A stretch of DNA of 64,000 nt from CAXBCP01 sp047638395. Lineage in GTDB: Bacteria > Pseudomonadota > Alphaproteobacteria > MPNO01 > UBA830. The stretch is from NCBI GenBank assembly GCA_047638395.1, contig JBLIMV010000019.1, positions 60,622-124,621 of the forward strand, in the 5' to 3' direction. Under the pieces are notes generated by a model. The model saw nothing but the letters and a program-made list of their open reading frames with translations, was not told where the DNA came from and ran no database searches. A program made the position numbers and the translations under genes. Positions 54,289-63,126 of the stretch are shown one piece after another (position 1 is the first letter of the stretch; each line of letters begins with the position of its first letter).

Positions 54289-55488
54289 TTAGGCCGTCGT
54301 CGCGGCCTTATCGCGGGGATTCCGCAGAACCAGTAGATAGAAGCTTAGCAGCAGGACAGGCCCCATACCGAACACCGCCCAGGCCATGGGCATCATGGAC
54401 CCGTCCAGCATCCGTGCCGTCACTGCGCCGATGACCGCCGCAGTCGACATCTGCAGACAGCTCAGCATCGATGAAGCCGCCCCCGCCATCTTTGGATACG
54501 GGGAAATGCCGCCGGCCTGTCCGCTTGGGAACACGAAACCGGTGCCGAAGGCGAAACCGGCAAACGGCAGAACCACGGTCCAGATGTTGAAGTAGCCGAG
54601 CATCGGCAGAATGACGCCGATCTCGCCGAAAATAGTCATGATCAATCCGCCGTAGACGATCATCCGGTTGATCCCGACCCGGCGGGTAATCTGGCTGGCG
54701 ACCAGGGTACCAACGCCATAAGCGCTCACCGTTATCGCGTAGAGCGCGCCAAAGACGTCGGGGGAAACTCCCAGCAGGCCAATCAGGATATAGGCGCTGC
54801 AGGATGTGAAGGCGAAGATACCGCCGTAACAGATGGCGTTGCACAGCACGTAACCCATATACAGCCGGGTCGACAGCAGTGTCGCGTAATTCCCTATTAG
54901 CCGGGCGGGTCGCGTCGCGTCGCGGTTGAGGTTGAGGTTGGTTTCCCGCAACAGGAACACGATCGTCAGGAGCATCAGGCAACCGAACCCGGCGAGAAAC
55001 AAAAACACGCTGCGCCAGCCTGCCGCAACCTCGATGACCCCCCCGAATATCGGCCCGACAATAGGGCCGAGGGCGAGGGCGGTGCCGACATAGGCATAGA
55101 CCTGCGCCATCTTGTCGGAATCGAAACTGTCGCGCACGATCGCCCGGCCGACCGACAGCGTCGCACTTGCGCCCAGCGCCTGAATCAGCCGGGCGGCGCA
55201 GAGACTATATAGATCCGGCGCGATCGAACACAGCACGGATGCGATGATGAACAGCACCAGTGACATCGTGAGGACCGGCTTGCGGCCGAACCGGTCGGAC
55301 ATGGGGCCGACAAAAAGCTGGCCAGCAGCGAACCCGACCATAAAAATACTGAGGATTGCCTGTGCGTGGCCGAAGCCGATCCGCATGTCCGTGGCCAACG
55401 CCGGCAGAGACGGAACTATGATGTTGTTGGTAAACGGCCCAAGCATAACGAGGGCGGAAATAAGAAGAATCAGAACAGGCCGGGACAT
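54289..55488 (-). CDS. Bcr/CflA-type MFS drug exporter
   Basis: 399-aa major-facilitator transporter with twelve predicted membrane segments. The DHA1 subfamily marks are VGPMSDRFGRKPVLTMSL (motif A, about 62-79) and RAIVRDSFDSDKMAQVYA with LGPIVGPIFGGVI (antiporter motif C). Likely a drug/H+ antiporter of the Bcr/CflA group; the substrate is unknown. The 187 bp upstream (55489-55675) hold a hairpin belonging to the next gene and no recognised operator. Confidence 0.9.
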   Translation of the reverse strand: MSRPVLILLISALVMLGPFTNNIIVPSLPALATDMRIGFGHAQAILSIFMVGFAAGQLFVGPMSDRFGRKPVLTMSLVLFIIASVLCSIAPDLYSLCAARLIQALGASATLSVGRAIVRDSFDSDKMAQVYAYVGTALALGPIVGPIFGGVIEVAAGWRSVFLFLAGFGCLMLLTIVFLLRETNLNLNRDATRPARLIGNYATLLSTRLYMGYVLCNAICYGGIFAFTSCSAYILIGLLGVSPDVFGALYAITVSAYGVGTLVASQITRRVGINRMIVYGGLIMTIFGEIGVILPMLGYFNIWTVVLPFAGFAFGTGFVFPSGQAGGISPYPKMAGAASSMLSCLQMSTAAVIGAVTARMLDGSMMPMAWAVFGMGPVLLLSFYLLVLRNPRDKAATTA

Positions 55489-55643
55489 ATGCAGACATCA
55501 TGCAATGGTTGTGTCCGCATTCCAATTGATGATTCGTAGAATCGTCAGAAATTTTGTGTCGTTACCGAGGTCTTCTACTTCAGCGCAGTTGAGCCGTTCA
55601 CGCTTTGGGCCTGACGAGCGTCGAATACCTACAAACCGTTATT

Positions 55644-55669
55644 CCGTCCGGGGTGGTTGTCCCGGACGG
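55644..55669 (-). terminator. Hairpin after the DapA-family gene
   Basis: CCGTCCGGG (55644-55652) and CCCGGACGG (55661-55669), a perfect 9-bp stem with an 8-nt loop, 6 nt beyond the minus-strand stop. No T-run follows on the minus strand. Confidence 0.5.
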
Positions 55670-55675
55670 GTGACG

Positions 55676-56590
55676 TCAGGCCGCAGTGCTGAACCCGGCC
55701 GCACTTAAGGCGGTCCAAAAGGCTTCCGCCGTTGCTGTATCAAGCGGCTGGAGCGGCGGGCGGAGGGTTCGCCAGGCGGCATCACCGGTGGTGCGCGCCA
55801 TGGCTTCCTTGAGCGCTTCGACCAGCGGGAATTTCTGGGTTGCCAGTCGGATCGCGCTCAGCGCTGTCTGACAGGTCTCCGCGTCGTCGCCTTTCCAATT
55901 GGCCAGTACTGCTGCGGATTGACGGGCCGAGATGTTGTTACAGGCGGTGATGGAGCCCGCGCCGCCGATCCGCAGGATATCAAGCAGATAGGCGTCAGAT
56001 CCGGAGAATACGTTAAAGCCGGGGAAGTTCTCGACCATTGCCTGCATGTTCGAGAAATCTCCCGCCGAATCCTTGATGCCGACGACGGTGTCGGGATAGG
56101 CCGTTACCAGTTTCTCGATCAACGGCAGGGTGATGGGAACGCCGGTATTCTGCGGAATATGGTACAGCAGAATTTTAAGCTTCGAATCACCGACCCGCTG
56201 AATGATTTCCGAATAGGCGGCGAACAGACCGTCGTCGCTGGCGGGTTTGTAATAGAAGGGCGGCAGCATGAGTACGCCCGCGGCACCGATTTCCAGCGCT
56301 TTGCGGCACAGCTCGACGGTGTCGGGAATGGCGCAACAGCCGACACCCGGCACGGACAGCCCGGAATCGATATCGCTCTCGCCAAGCGCGTCGAGCATGG
56401 CGAGCCGCTCCGACAGACTGAAAGAATTTGCCTCGCTGGTGGTCCCGAGAACTGCGAGCCCGGTGCAGCCCTGGGTTAGCAGGTCGCGGCTGTGGGCGAG
56501 CCACGCTGCGTGGTTCGGCGACAAATCGTCATTCAGCGGGGTGAGGACGGCAGCCATCACGCCGCCATCAATTGGAGAAGGTGTGCTCAT
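55676..56590 (-). CDS. DapA/NanA-superfamily aldolase, probably not DapA
   Basis: 304-aa (beta/alpha)8 class I aldolase. The Schiff-base Lys173 (VGIKDSAGDFS), Tyr143 (LYHIPQNTG) and the GTTSE loop (about 49-53; GTTGE in DapA) are present. DapA carries Arg after YNVP, in YNVPxRT, to hold the substrate carboxylate; here the segment is YHIPQNT, with Asn in that position. That argues against 4-hydroxy-tetrahydrodipicolinate synthase and for another pyruvate-dependent aldolase or dehydratase of the superfamily. It stands alone with no sugar-acid genes around it. Confidence 0.87.
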   Translation of the reverse strand: MSTPSPIDGGVMAAVLTPLNDDLSPNHAAWLAHSRDLLTQGCTGLAVLGTTSEANSFSLSERLAMLDALGESDIDSGLSVPGVGCCAIPDTVELCRKALEIGAAGVLMLPPFYYKPASDDGLFAAYSEIIQRVGDSKLKILLYHIPQNTGVPITLPLIEKLVTAYPDTVVGIKDSAGDFSNMQAMVENFPGFNVFSGSDAYLLDILRIGGAGSITACNNISARQSAAVLANWKGDDAETCQTALSAIRLATQKFPLVEALKEAMARTTGDAAWRTLRPPLQPLDTATAEAFWTALSAAGFSTAA

Positions 56591-56652
56591 AAGGTTTCTT
56601 CCAGTGTGTCGGTTATTCGGCAGTTATTCGCAATTGGCTTGTCGCAATCCGG

Positions 56653-57093
56653 CTATTCGGGCCAGGTCACAATGTGGTCTTCGGGATCGATACGTTGGGA
56701 TTCATGGATCACTTTGTCGCGCACCGATATGCCGGCGGTGTGGACGGTCTCACGGCTGCCGGAGACCAGCGGATGCCACCAGCTCAGCTCCTTGCCTTCT
56801 GCGACCAGGCGATAGGCGCAGGTAGAAGGCAGCCAGTTGGCGGTCCGCGCGAGGTCCGGGGTTACCTGCAGGCAGTCCGGCACGCGTGTCGATCGGTTCG
56901 GATAGTCTGAGCAGGCGCAGGTGCCGAGTTCAAGTAACCGGCAGACGACCTCGGTAAACGCGATCTCCCCGGTGTCGACGTCTTCAAGCTTAATCAGACA
57001 GCACTTGGCGCAGCCGTCGCACAGCGATTCCCATTCGTCCGCGTCCATTTCGTCGATCGACTTCGTTGTCCAGAAAGGTGCTGCGTCCGTCAC
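56653..57093 (-). CDS. YcgN-family cysteine cluster protein
   Basis: 146-aa UPF0260 (YcgN) protein. CDGCAKCC (Cys25, 28, 31, 32) with further cysteines in VVCRLLELGTCACSDYPNR and VPDCLQVTP form the conserved metal-binding set, probably an iron-sulfur or zinc site. The C-terminus carries SWWHPLVSGS, diagnostic of YcgN. Cellular role unknown. Only 3 bp separate it from the SCO1 gene upstream on the same strand, so both metal proteins are co-transcribed. Confidence 0.92.
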   Translation of the reverse strand: MTDAAPFWTTKSIDEMDADEWESLCDGCAKCCLIKLEDVDTGEIAFTEVVCRLLELGTCACSDYPNRSTRVPDCLQVTPDLARTANWLPSTCAYRLVAEGKELSWWHPLVSGSRETVHTAGISVRDKVIHESQRIDPEDHIVTWPE

Positions 57094-57096
57094 GTG

Positions 57097-57690
57097 TCAG
57101 GAACCTGCCACCTGGGCCAGCCTTTCCGCCATTTTCTCCGGCGGAGTCGCATGGGTGAAATGGGTGACGTATTCCCCGTCGGGGTTCATCAGGAAGACGA
57201 TGGAACTGTGATCCATCAGATAATCCGTCGATTCTTCTTCTACGCCCTTTGCCCGGCCGAAATATACCCTGAACACTCGTGCGGTCTTGGCGATCTCCTC
57301 GGGTGTGCCGGTCAGGCCGACCATGCTGGGGTGAAAATTGTCGACATAGGCGTTGAGCTGCTTCACCGTATCGCGTTCCGGATCAATCGTGATGAAAACC
57401 GGTATAATTTTTTTCTGTGTTTCAGGGTCAAGCCGGTCCATCGCCTGGGTCATCGATTGCAAGGCCGTTGGGCAGACATCAGGGCAATAGGTGTAGCCGA
57501 AATAGATCAGCATATATCGGCCGCGGAAATCCTTGTCAGTTTTCGGCTGCCCCTTGTGATCGACCAGCGAAAAAGGCCCGCCGATCGATGCAACACCTTT
57601 GCCGCCTGTGCCGCCATAAAGAACGAAAGCTGCAATGGCCGCGATAACAACGCCCGTCACAGCCAAGAGGACAACCTGATAGACGCGCAT
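57097..57690 (-). CDS. SCO1/SenC family copper-binding thioredoxin-fold protein
   Basis: 197-aa membrane-anchored protein (hydrophobic helix about 5-25, then periplasmic domain). Copper ligands Cys69 and Cys73 (YCPDVCPT) and His161 (LMDHSSIVF) are intact. SCO proteins deliver copper to the CuA site of cytochrome c oxidase or sense redox state. No oxidase genes are nearby, but RegB/RegA, which can respond to oxidase electron flow, lies 3.5 kb away. ATG 57690 chosen as it starts the membrane anchor, with AGGAG about 10 nt before; an in-frame start at 57735 is possible. Confidence 0.93.
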   Translation of the reverse strand: MRVYQVVLLAVTGVVIAAIAAFVLYGGTGGKGVASIGGPFSLVDHKGQPKTDKDFRGRYMLIYFGYTYCPDVCPTALQSMTQAMDRLDPETQKKIIPVFITIDPERDTVKQLNAYVDNFHPSMVGLTGTPEEIAKTARVFRVYFGRAKGVEEESTDYLMDHSSIVFLMNPDGEYVTHFTHATPPEKMAERLAQVAGS

Positions 57691-57797
57691 GAGCCCATTT
57701 CTCCTGAAACCTGATCTAAGAGAAGATATAAGCACCGGCAGGCCCGAAGGCTATAGAAAGACTTGACCCTGGACGTCTGGATGCACAAGTTCGGGTT

Positions 57798-58373
57798 ATG
57801 CGCATATTCTTCTCAAATCCAGTTGCGGCCTGTTTGATGGCTGTCCTGCTGACGACATTTCCCCTCGGGGCAACCGCCGAGATAAACCTGCTGAGCAACG
57901 ACCGCTTGATCGAAGCTGTAAAGGCGAATGATCTCAAGGGTGCCGAGGAAATGCTCCTGCGGAAACATGATGTGGACGTCCGCGACGAGAACCGTCGGAC
58001 CGCGCTGTTTTTTGCTGCCATTCAGGGCAATGAAGATTTTGTCGAGCTGCTCCTGCGGTTCAACCCGAAAATCGGGGCGGTCGATAAATTCGGCAGCTCA
58101 CCAATCTATTACGCCGCTGCGGCGAATCACGTTGGGGTCATTGAGATCCTGGCTGAAAAGGGCGCCGATCTAAATCAGCAAAACCGTCAGGGGCTCACCG
58201 CATTAATGGTTGCCGCGTCGGCGGGCCATCTGGCCGCTGTGCAAACGCTTGTCGAACTCAAAGCAGACAGCGCAACGACGGATTTCACGGGACGAACCGC
58301 TTATGACTGGGCCGTCAGAAACAAGCGCCGTGTCGTCATCCGTTACCTGAAAAATGCCGGATTCGGCAGTTAG
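57798..58373 (+). CDS. Exported ankyrin-repeat protein
   Basis: 191-aa protein with a signal peptide (about 1-28, ending GATA) and about four ankyrin repeats: NRRTALFFAAIQGNEDFVELLL, KFGSSPIYYAAAANHVGVIEIL, QGLTALMVAASAGHLAAVQTLV and a capping TGRTAYDWAVRNKRRVVIRYL (each about 33 residues). Predicted periplasmic. Such proteins protect or regulate partner enzymes in some bacteria (for example AnkB with periplasmic catalase); the partner here is unknown. Confidence 0.88.
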   Translation: MRIFFSNPVAACLMAVLLTTFPLGATAEINLLSNDRLIEAVKANDLKGAEEMLLRKHDVDVRDENRRTALFFAAIQGNEDFVELLLRFNPKIGAVDKFGSSPIYYAAAANHVGVIEILAEKGADLNQQNRQGLTALMVAASAGHLAAVQTLVELKADSATTDFTGRTAYDWAVRNKRRVVIRYLKNAGFGS

Positions 58374-58433
58374 GGCTTTGTTCACCATAAATGGGTAACA
58401 GTTGTCCCTCGGGTTTTTGAGCCGTGGGGGACG

Positions 58434-59435
58434 ATGCCTATTTCACCGGACTGGTTCTATGGGAGCGATTATCTTTTCGCCGTGCTTTGCGCTGCGCTGG
58501 CGCTCGAATTTCTGCTTGGTGGCCTTCCCGGTTTTAGTCACGTTCTGTCATTCCCGCGGACGCTCAGCGTTATGCTGGCGCACCGTGCGGATCGCCGTTT
58601 GAACCGTCAGAACCGATCAAGCCGTAGCCGCCGGATGCGTGGTGCGTTGCTGGTTCTGATCCTGGTTCCCCTCTCTGCCATCTTCGGTCTCTACGCGGCT
58701 GAATTCTGCCGATCGCTGGCAGATGGCTGGATTGTCGAAACCATTCTCGTTGCCATGTGCGTCGGGCTCCAGCGCCCCTTGCTGAATGCGGGGGCTTTGC
58801 GGCGTGCGCTTGCCCGCAAAAGCCTCGAGCGTGCGCGCGATATTCTTGGCCGTGTGGTCGATTATGAAACCGACAATATTGACGAGCATGGACTGGCGCG
58901 CGGGTCGGTTGAGATCTTCGCCGTTCGGCTCTGTGACGGTCTTGTCGGTCCGGTTTTCTGGTATGTGATTGCTGGATTGCCGGGTGTATTTGTCTACTGT
59001 GTGACTACGGCGCTTGCCGACGCGCTTTCCCATCCGACCGAAAAACATGCGGCGTTCGGCGGTGTTGCAGGTGCGCTTGACCGGCTGATGAACCTGATTC
59101 CGGCGCCGGTAACGGCAATGCTGATCGTGGTCGGCACACTTTTTGCCCCGACTGCGCGCCCCCTTGCGGCGATACGGGGAATATTCGGCGGTGCGGCTTC
59201 CGGCCAGTCCCCGAGGGCCGGCTGGACCCAGGGTGCGGTTGCCGGTGCCCTTGGCCTGTCGCTTTCGGGGCCGCGTCGGCATGACGGCGCAGTCGCGCCG
59301 GGTGCCTGGATCGGCGATGGACGGGCGCGTGCTAACGCTACAGATATTGCCCGCGCCATGTGGCTTTACGTGATTGCCGGGTTCCTCGGTGTCGTGCCGC
59401 TGGTGCTGTTGGCCCTCGTCGCCCAGTATTTCTGA
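58434..59435 (+). CDS. CbiB/CobD-family cobalamin biosynthesis membrane protein
   Basis: 333-aa integral membrane protein of the adenosylcobinamide-phosphate synthase family: YGSDYLFAVLCAALALEFLLGG at the N-terminus, LERARDILGRVVDYETDNIDE in the middle, SVEIFAVRLCDGLVGPVFWY, and ASGQSPRAGWTQGAVAGALG near the end. It joins aminopropanol (phosphate) to adenosylcobyric acid. No other cobalamin genes and no room for a B12 riboswitch (60 bp gap upstream) are seen; family members also occur outside cob operons. Convergent with the ABC permease gene. Confidence 0.85.
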   Translation: MPISPDWFYGSDYLFAVLCAALALEFLLGGLPGFSHVLSFPRTLSVMLAHRADRRLNRQNRSSRSRRMRGALLVLILVPLSAIFGLYAAEFCRSLADGWIVETILVAMCVGLQRPLLNAGALRRALARKSLERARDILGRVVDYETDNIDEHGLARGSVEIFAVRLCDGLVGPVFWYVIAGLPGVFVYCVTTALADALSHPTEKHAAFGGVAGALDRLMNLIPAPVTAMLIVVGTLFAPTARPLAAIRGIFGGAASGQSPRAGWTQGAVAGALGLSLSGPRRHDGAVAPGAWIGDGRARANATDIARAMWLYVIAGFLGVVPLVLLALVAQYF

Positions 59436-59450
59436 AACAAGCGTTCCCGC

Positions 59451-60296
59451 TTATTCACCCATTTGCAGCAATTGGCCACGGTGTCTGGCAACGCGGAACG
59501 CCCAGAGAAAAGCCGCCATTCCCAAACCGAGATACAGCACATTCAGGCATACGGACCAGATGAACCGGTCCATCAGGAAGACCCCATCCATGGCTGCGGC
59601 GCGCATGCCTTCGAAAACATGTGCAGACGGCAGGCTGTAAGCGATCGGCTGCAGCCAGTCGGGCAGCGTGCTGATCGGATAGTAAATTCCGCTCAACGGG
59701 GCGACCGCAAATATAACGGCCCAGGCGAGACTTTCCGCCCCCAGTCCACAGCGCAGGACCAGCCCTGACACCGCCAGACCGACGGCGGCACCGAAGACAA
59801 GCAGGTTCACGAAAAAGGCGATCAGGGGCAGGCCCATCTCAAATATCGAATAGTGATAGAGCGGTATGGCAAGAAGTGCCGCGGGAACGACGCCGATCAG
59901 GGTCCGTATACCGCTGATTATGAGCAGTGAGCATGCCCATTCATAGGGACGTAGCGGGCTCGCAAAAAGCTGGCCCAGATTGCGTGACCACATCTCTTCA
60001 AGGAACGATATCGACACGCCGATATTGGATCGAAACATCACATCCCACAGCAGCACCGCTGCAATCAGAATACCGCCGGCGCGGACAAACCATTCCGAAT
60101 GTTCATACAGAAACTGGGACATAAACCCCCAGATCAGCATCTGCATCGTCGGCCAATAGGCAAGTTCAACAATGCGCGGCAATGACCCGCGCAGCAGGTA
60201 GAAATAGCGCAACACCATCGCACCGACGCGCCGCGGCGAAAAATAGTATCCCTTCTCGCGATTGCCCGGTCTCATGCCCGGTCTCATTTTCCGCAT
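59451..60296 (-). CDS. ABC-2 type transport permease
   Basis: 281-aa permease with six predicted membrane segments and the ABC-2 signature near SFLEEMWSRNLGQLFASPLRPYEW (a cytoplasmic coupling segment) and LPDWLQPIAYSLPSAHVFEGMRA. It pairs with the ATPase encoded just upstream, with 2 bp between the stop and start. Substrate not evident; drug, lipid or polysaccharide export are all possible. The N-terminus contains the short duplication MRPGMRPG from a 12-bp direct repeat, so the exact ATG (60296, 60287 or 60275) is uncertain. Confidence 0.87.
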   Translation of the reverse strand: MRKMRPGMRPGNREKGYYFSPRRVGAMVLRYFYLLRGSLPRIVELAYWPTMQMLIWGFMSQFLYEHSEWFVRAGGILIAAVLLWDVMFRSNIGVSISFLEEMWSRNLGQLFASPLRPYEWACSLLIISGIRTLIGVVPAALLAIPLYHYSIFEMGLPLIAFFVNLLVFGAAVGLAVSGLVLRCGLGAESLAWAVIFAVAPLSGIYYPISTLPDWLQPIAYSLPSAHVFEGMRAAAMDGVFLMDRFIWSVCLNVLYLGLGMAAFLWAFRVARHRGQLLQMGE

Positions 60297-60298
60297 AC

Positions 60299-61057
60299 CT
60301 ATTGCGCTGCCTGTTCCGGGTCGCCGCTATTCCGGTCGCGGGCGATATCGAGAAACACCTCCTCCAACGTTGTGCGGCCATACTTTTCCAGCAGTCCGGC
60401 TGGACTGTCACGGTCCACGATTTTGCCCTGTTTCATCATTAGTACCTGATCGCATAGTCGTTCGACCTCGGCCATGTTGTGCGATGCAAGCAGGATGGTC
60501 GCGCCTCTTTTTTGCTGAAAGTCTTTCAGATAGGTGCGCACCCAGTCCGCCGTGTCGGGGTCGAGGGATGCTGTCGGCTCGTCGAGCATCAGAAGGTCGG
60601 GTTCATTCAAAAGTGATTTCGCCAGGGACACGCGGGTTTTCTGACCCGACGACAGCTCTCCGAACGGCCGGTCAAGCAACCCGTCTATCGCCAGGTCCGC
60701 AGCCAGGGTTGCAAGCCGGCGTGCCGGGGCGGGAACGCCATAGAGCTGCGCGTATACCATCAGGTTTTCCCGCGACGTAAGGCGTTTGGGCAGGTCTACA
60801 TAAGGCGATGAAAAATTGATACGTGGCAGCACGCGATAACGATGGCGCAGCATGTCTGTGCCGAGAACTTCAAGTGAGCCGGATGTGGGAATCAGCAGAC
60901 CGAGAATCATGGAAATAGTTGTCGTTTTGCCGGCACCATTGCCGCCCAGAAGGCCGACAATTTCTCCCTCGCGGGCGGTAAAGCTCAGATTATCAACAGC
61001 GACGACATCGCCAAAACGTTTGGCAAGGTTTTCTACTTTGATCGCGATATTCAGCAT
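60299..61057 (-). CDS. ABC-2 type transport ATPase
   Basis: 252-aa ATP-binding subunit: Walker A GGNGAGKTT, a Q-loop near NFSSPYVDLP, signature LSSGQKTRVSLAKSLL, Walker B LLMLDEPTASLD and His switch LASHNMAEVERL. The ATG at 61057 (MLNIAIKVENL) starts the conserved N-terminal strand; an upstream start at 61129 adds a non-conserved Gly-rich stretch. It forms a half-transporter pair with the permease. Confidence 0.92.
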   Translation of the reverse strand: MLNIAIKVENLAKRFGDVVAVDNLSFTAREGEIVGLLGGNGAGKTTTISMILGLLIPTSGSLEVLGTDMLRHRYRVLPRINFSSPYVDLPKRLTSRENLMVYAQLYGVPAPARRLATLAADLAIDGLLDRPFGELSSGQKTRVSLAKSLLNEPDLLMLDEPTASLDPDTADWVRTYLKDFQQKRGATILLASHNMAEVERLCDQVLMMKQGKIVDRDSPAGLLEKYGRTTLEEVFLDIARDRNSGDPEQAAQ

Positions 61058-61198
61058 ACCGGGAATATGGGGCGCGGTGGCGGGGCACGCCAGCCCCTTT
61101 CCCCGTGTTCCGGCCCCATGGCCCAACAATGTGCGAAATAAACTTCACTCCGGCGAGACATCACGATAGACGTGATGCTGAGATTTCTGAGGTGAGAT

Positions 61199-62557
61199 AT
61201 GGATGCCCCGAGTAGCAGCCGTGCGATCGACGATATGCCGTCGGTGAACTCGGCCTACGATATGATGCCCGCAGCGACCGACCCGGTCCGCCTGCGGACC
61301 CTCACGCTTATCCGTTGGGTTGCGATCGGCGGCCAGTTACTGGCCCTGCTGGTCGTTCATTTCGGATTCGGGTTTCCCGTACCGCTCGCGGCGGCGTTTT
61401 CGGTCGTGGGTGCGTCGTTACTTTTGAACCTCATTGTGATGTCGGGTCATCCGACCCCGGTGCGGCTGGGTGAGCGGGCGGCCGCTGCCTTTCTCGCATT
61501 CGACATCATGCAGCTCGCGGCGCTGCTGTATTTGACGGGCGGCCTTGAAAACCCGTTTTCGTTTCTGTTGCTCGCGCCGGTCGCCGTATCGGCGACGATC
61601 CTGTCAATTCGCAGTACGTTTGCGCTCTGTGTTCTGTCCGTCGCAAGCATTACGCTCCTCGCCGTGAGGCATTATCCCTTGCCGTGGGCAGAAGGCGGTT
61701 TCTCGGTGCCCCAGGTGTATGTTCTGGGAACATGGGTGGCGCTCGCCGTTGGTATTGTTTTTTTCGCCATCTATACGTGGCGCGTCGCCGAAGAGGCCCG
61801 CCGGATGTCCAACGCTCTTACCGCCAGCCAGCTTGCCCTCGCGCGCGAACAACAGTTTGCTGCATTGGGTGGCCTTGCCGCGGCGGCGGCCCATGAACTT
61901 GGTAGCCCGCTGGGCACGATCGCCGTCGTATCCGGCGAAATAGCCCGTGATCTTCCGGCGGACAGTCCCATTTCCGAAGATGTCCGGCTGCTGATAAGCG
62001 AGACTGCCCGCTGCCGGGATATTCTGGCTGAACTCTCCGACCGGTCCGACGAGGGTGAAGACCGCTCATCGCCGTTTGCTTTGCTGCCGGTGCATGCCCT
62101 GGTCCAGGCGGCAGCGGAACGCCACCATCAGGACCATGTGACATTTTCCTTCGATGCCATGTCGCTCCAGGATGACGATGCCGGCCCCGAACCGGTCGTG
62201 GTACGGAGCCCCGAGATTGTTCATGGAATCGGTAATATCATTCAGAACGCCGTCCAGTTTGCGCGCTCCACCGTATATATTACCAGCGGTTGGGATGCCG
62301 AGAGTATCCGCGTTTCCATCCGCGACGACGGTCCGGGTTTCCCGCCGGGTGTTCTTGAGCATATCGGTGAACCGTATATATCTTCGAGGTCGAACTCCGG
62401 CGGGCATATGGGCCTCGGTATATTTATCGCGAGAACGCTCCTGCAACGATCCGGCGCGGGCGTGGCCTTCGAGAACGACCGGACAGGGGGCGCGCGAGTT
62501 GATATCGTGTGGCGCCGGGACCAACTTGAAGCAAAGGATTTGGAACTGTCGGCATGA
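61199..62557 (+). CDS. Redox sensor histidine kinase RegB/ActS/PrrB
   Basis: 452-aa membrane histidine kinase. Five to six hydrophobic segments (about 38-192) include the ubiquinone-sensing heptapeptide-type motif GGLENPF (114-120). The H-box is AAHELGSPLGT (His232), the redox-active Cys272 lies in TARCRDIL, and the ATPase end shows NIIQNAVQFA, DDGPGFPPG and GGHMGLGIF. These features define the RegB family that measures quinone redox state and controls respiration, carbon and nitrogen fixation. The stop overlaps the regA start by 4 nt. Confidence 0.94.
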   Translation: MDAPSSSRAIDDMPSVNSAYDMMPAATDPVRLRTLTLIRWVAIGGQLLALLVVHFGFGFPVPLAAAFSVVGASLLLNLIVMSGHPTPVRLGERAAAAFLAFDIMQLAALLYLTGGLENPFSFLLLAPVAVSATILSIRSTFALCVLSVASITLLAVRHYPLPWAEGGFSVPQVYVLGTWVALAVGIVFFAIYTWRVAEEARRMSNALTASQLALAREQQFAALGGLAAAAAHELGSPLGTIAVVSGEIARDLPADSPISEDVRLLISETARCRDILAELSDRSDEGEDRSSPFALLPVHALVQAAAERHHQDHVTFSFDAMSLQDDDAGPEPVVVRSPEIVHGIGNIIQNAVQFARSTVYITSGWDAESIRVSIRDDGPGFPPGVLEHIGEPYISSRSNSGGHMGLGIFIARTLLQRSGAGVAFENDRTGGARVDIVWRRDQLEAKDLELSA

Positions 62558-63126
62558 CCAAAGAATCACTAGAGCACTTTGAAGACAGGACACTTCTTAT
62601 CGTCGACGATGATGAGCCGTTTCGTACCCGTCTTGTGCGGGCGATGGAGAACCGCGGCTTTGAAGTCGTTACGGCCGCGAGCGTGCGGGATGGCGTTGCC
62701 GCCGCCCGGTCGAAACCACCGGCCTTTGCCGTTCTTGATCTGCGGCTCGCGGATGGCAGCGGACTCGATATTGTGTCGGCGATCCAGGAAGGGCGCCCCG
62801 AATCGCGGATCGTCATGTTGACCGGTTACGGAAATATCGCAACGGCTGTCGCCGCCGTAAAAGCCGGCGCGCTGGACTATCTTGCAAAACCCGCTGATGC
62901 GGATGCGATCGAAGCCGCTCTACTCGCGAAAGGTGACAGCCTGCCGCCGCCGCCGGAGAATCCGATGTCGGCCGATCGGGTCCGTTGGGAGCACATTCAG
63001 CGCGTCTACGAGCAATGTGACCGCAATGTTTCCGAAACCGCGCGGCGCCTGAATATGCACCGGCGCACCCTCCAGCGGATACTGTCGAAGCGTGCCCCCC
63101 GTGAGGCCCCTCCCGGCGATGCCTGA
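62554..63126 (+). CDS. Redox response regulator RegA/ActR/PrrA
   Basis: 190-aa regulator: receiver domain (about 14-130, phospho-acceptor Asp62 in VLDLRLADGSG, TGYGN, Lys in LAKPAD), a proline linker (PPPPENP, about 140-146), and a Fis-type HTH (ETARRLNMHRRTLQRIL). The linker followed by MSADRVRWEHIQRVYE is strictly diagnostic of RegA. Its ATG overlaps the kinase stop (ATGA). The HTH is complete. Confidence 0.96.
   Translation: MTKESLEHFEDRTLLIVDDDEPFRTRLVRAMENRGFEVVTAASVRDGVAAARSKPPAFAVLDLRLADGSGLDIVSAIQEGRPESRIVMLTGYGNIATAVAAVKAGALDYLAKPADADAIEAALLAKGDSLPPPPENPMSADRVRWEHIQRVYEQCDRNVSETARRLNMHRRTLQRILSKRAPREAPPGDA

Noticed and set aside
58374..58433. Cobalamin riboswitch before the CbiB gene
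   Set aside because: The gap is only 60 bp and shows no B12-box-like sequence.
60262..60780. Plus-strand open frame overlapping the ABC transporter genes
   Set aside because: Proline/arginine-rich shadow of the minus-strand ATPase and permease genes; no start site or family.
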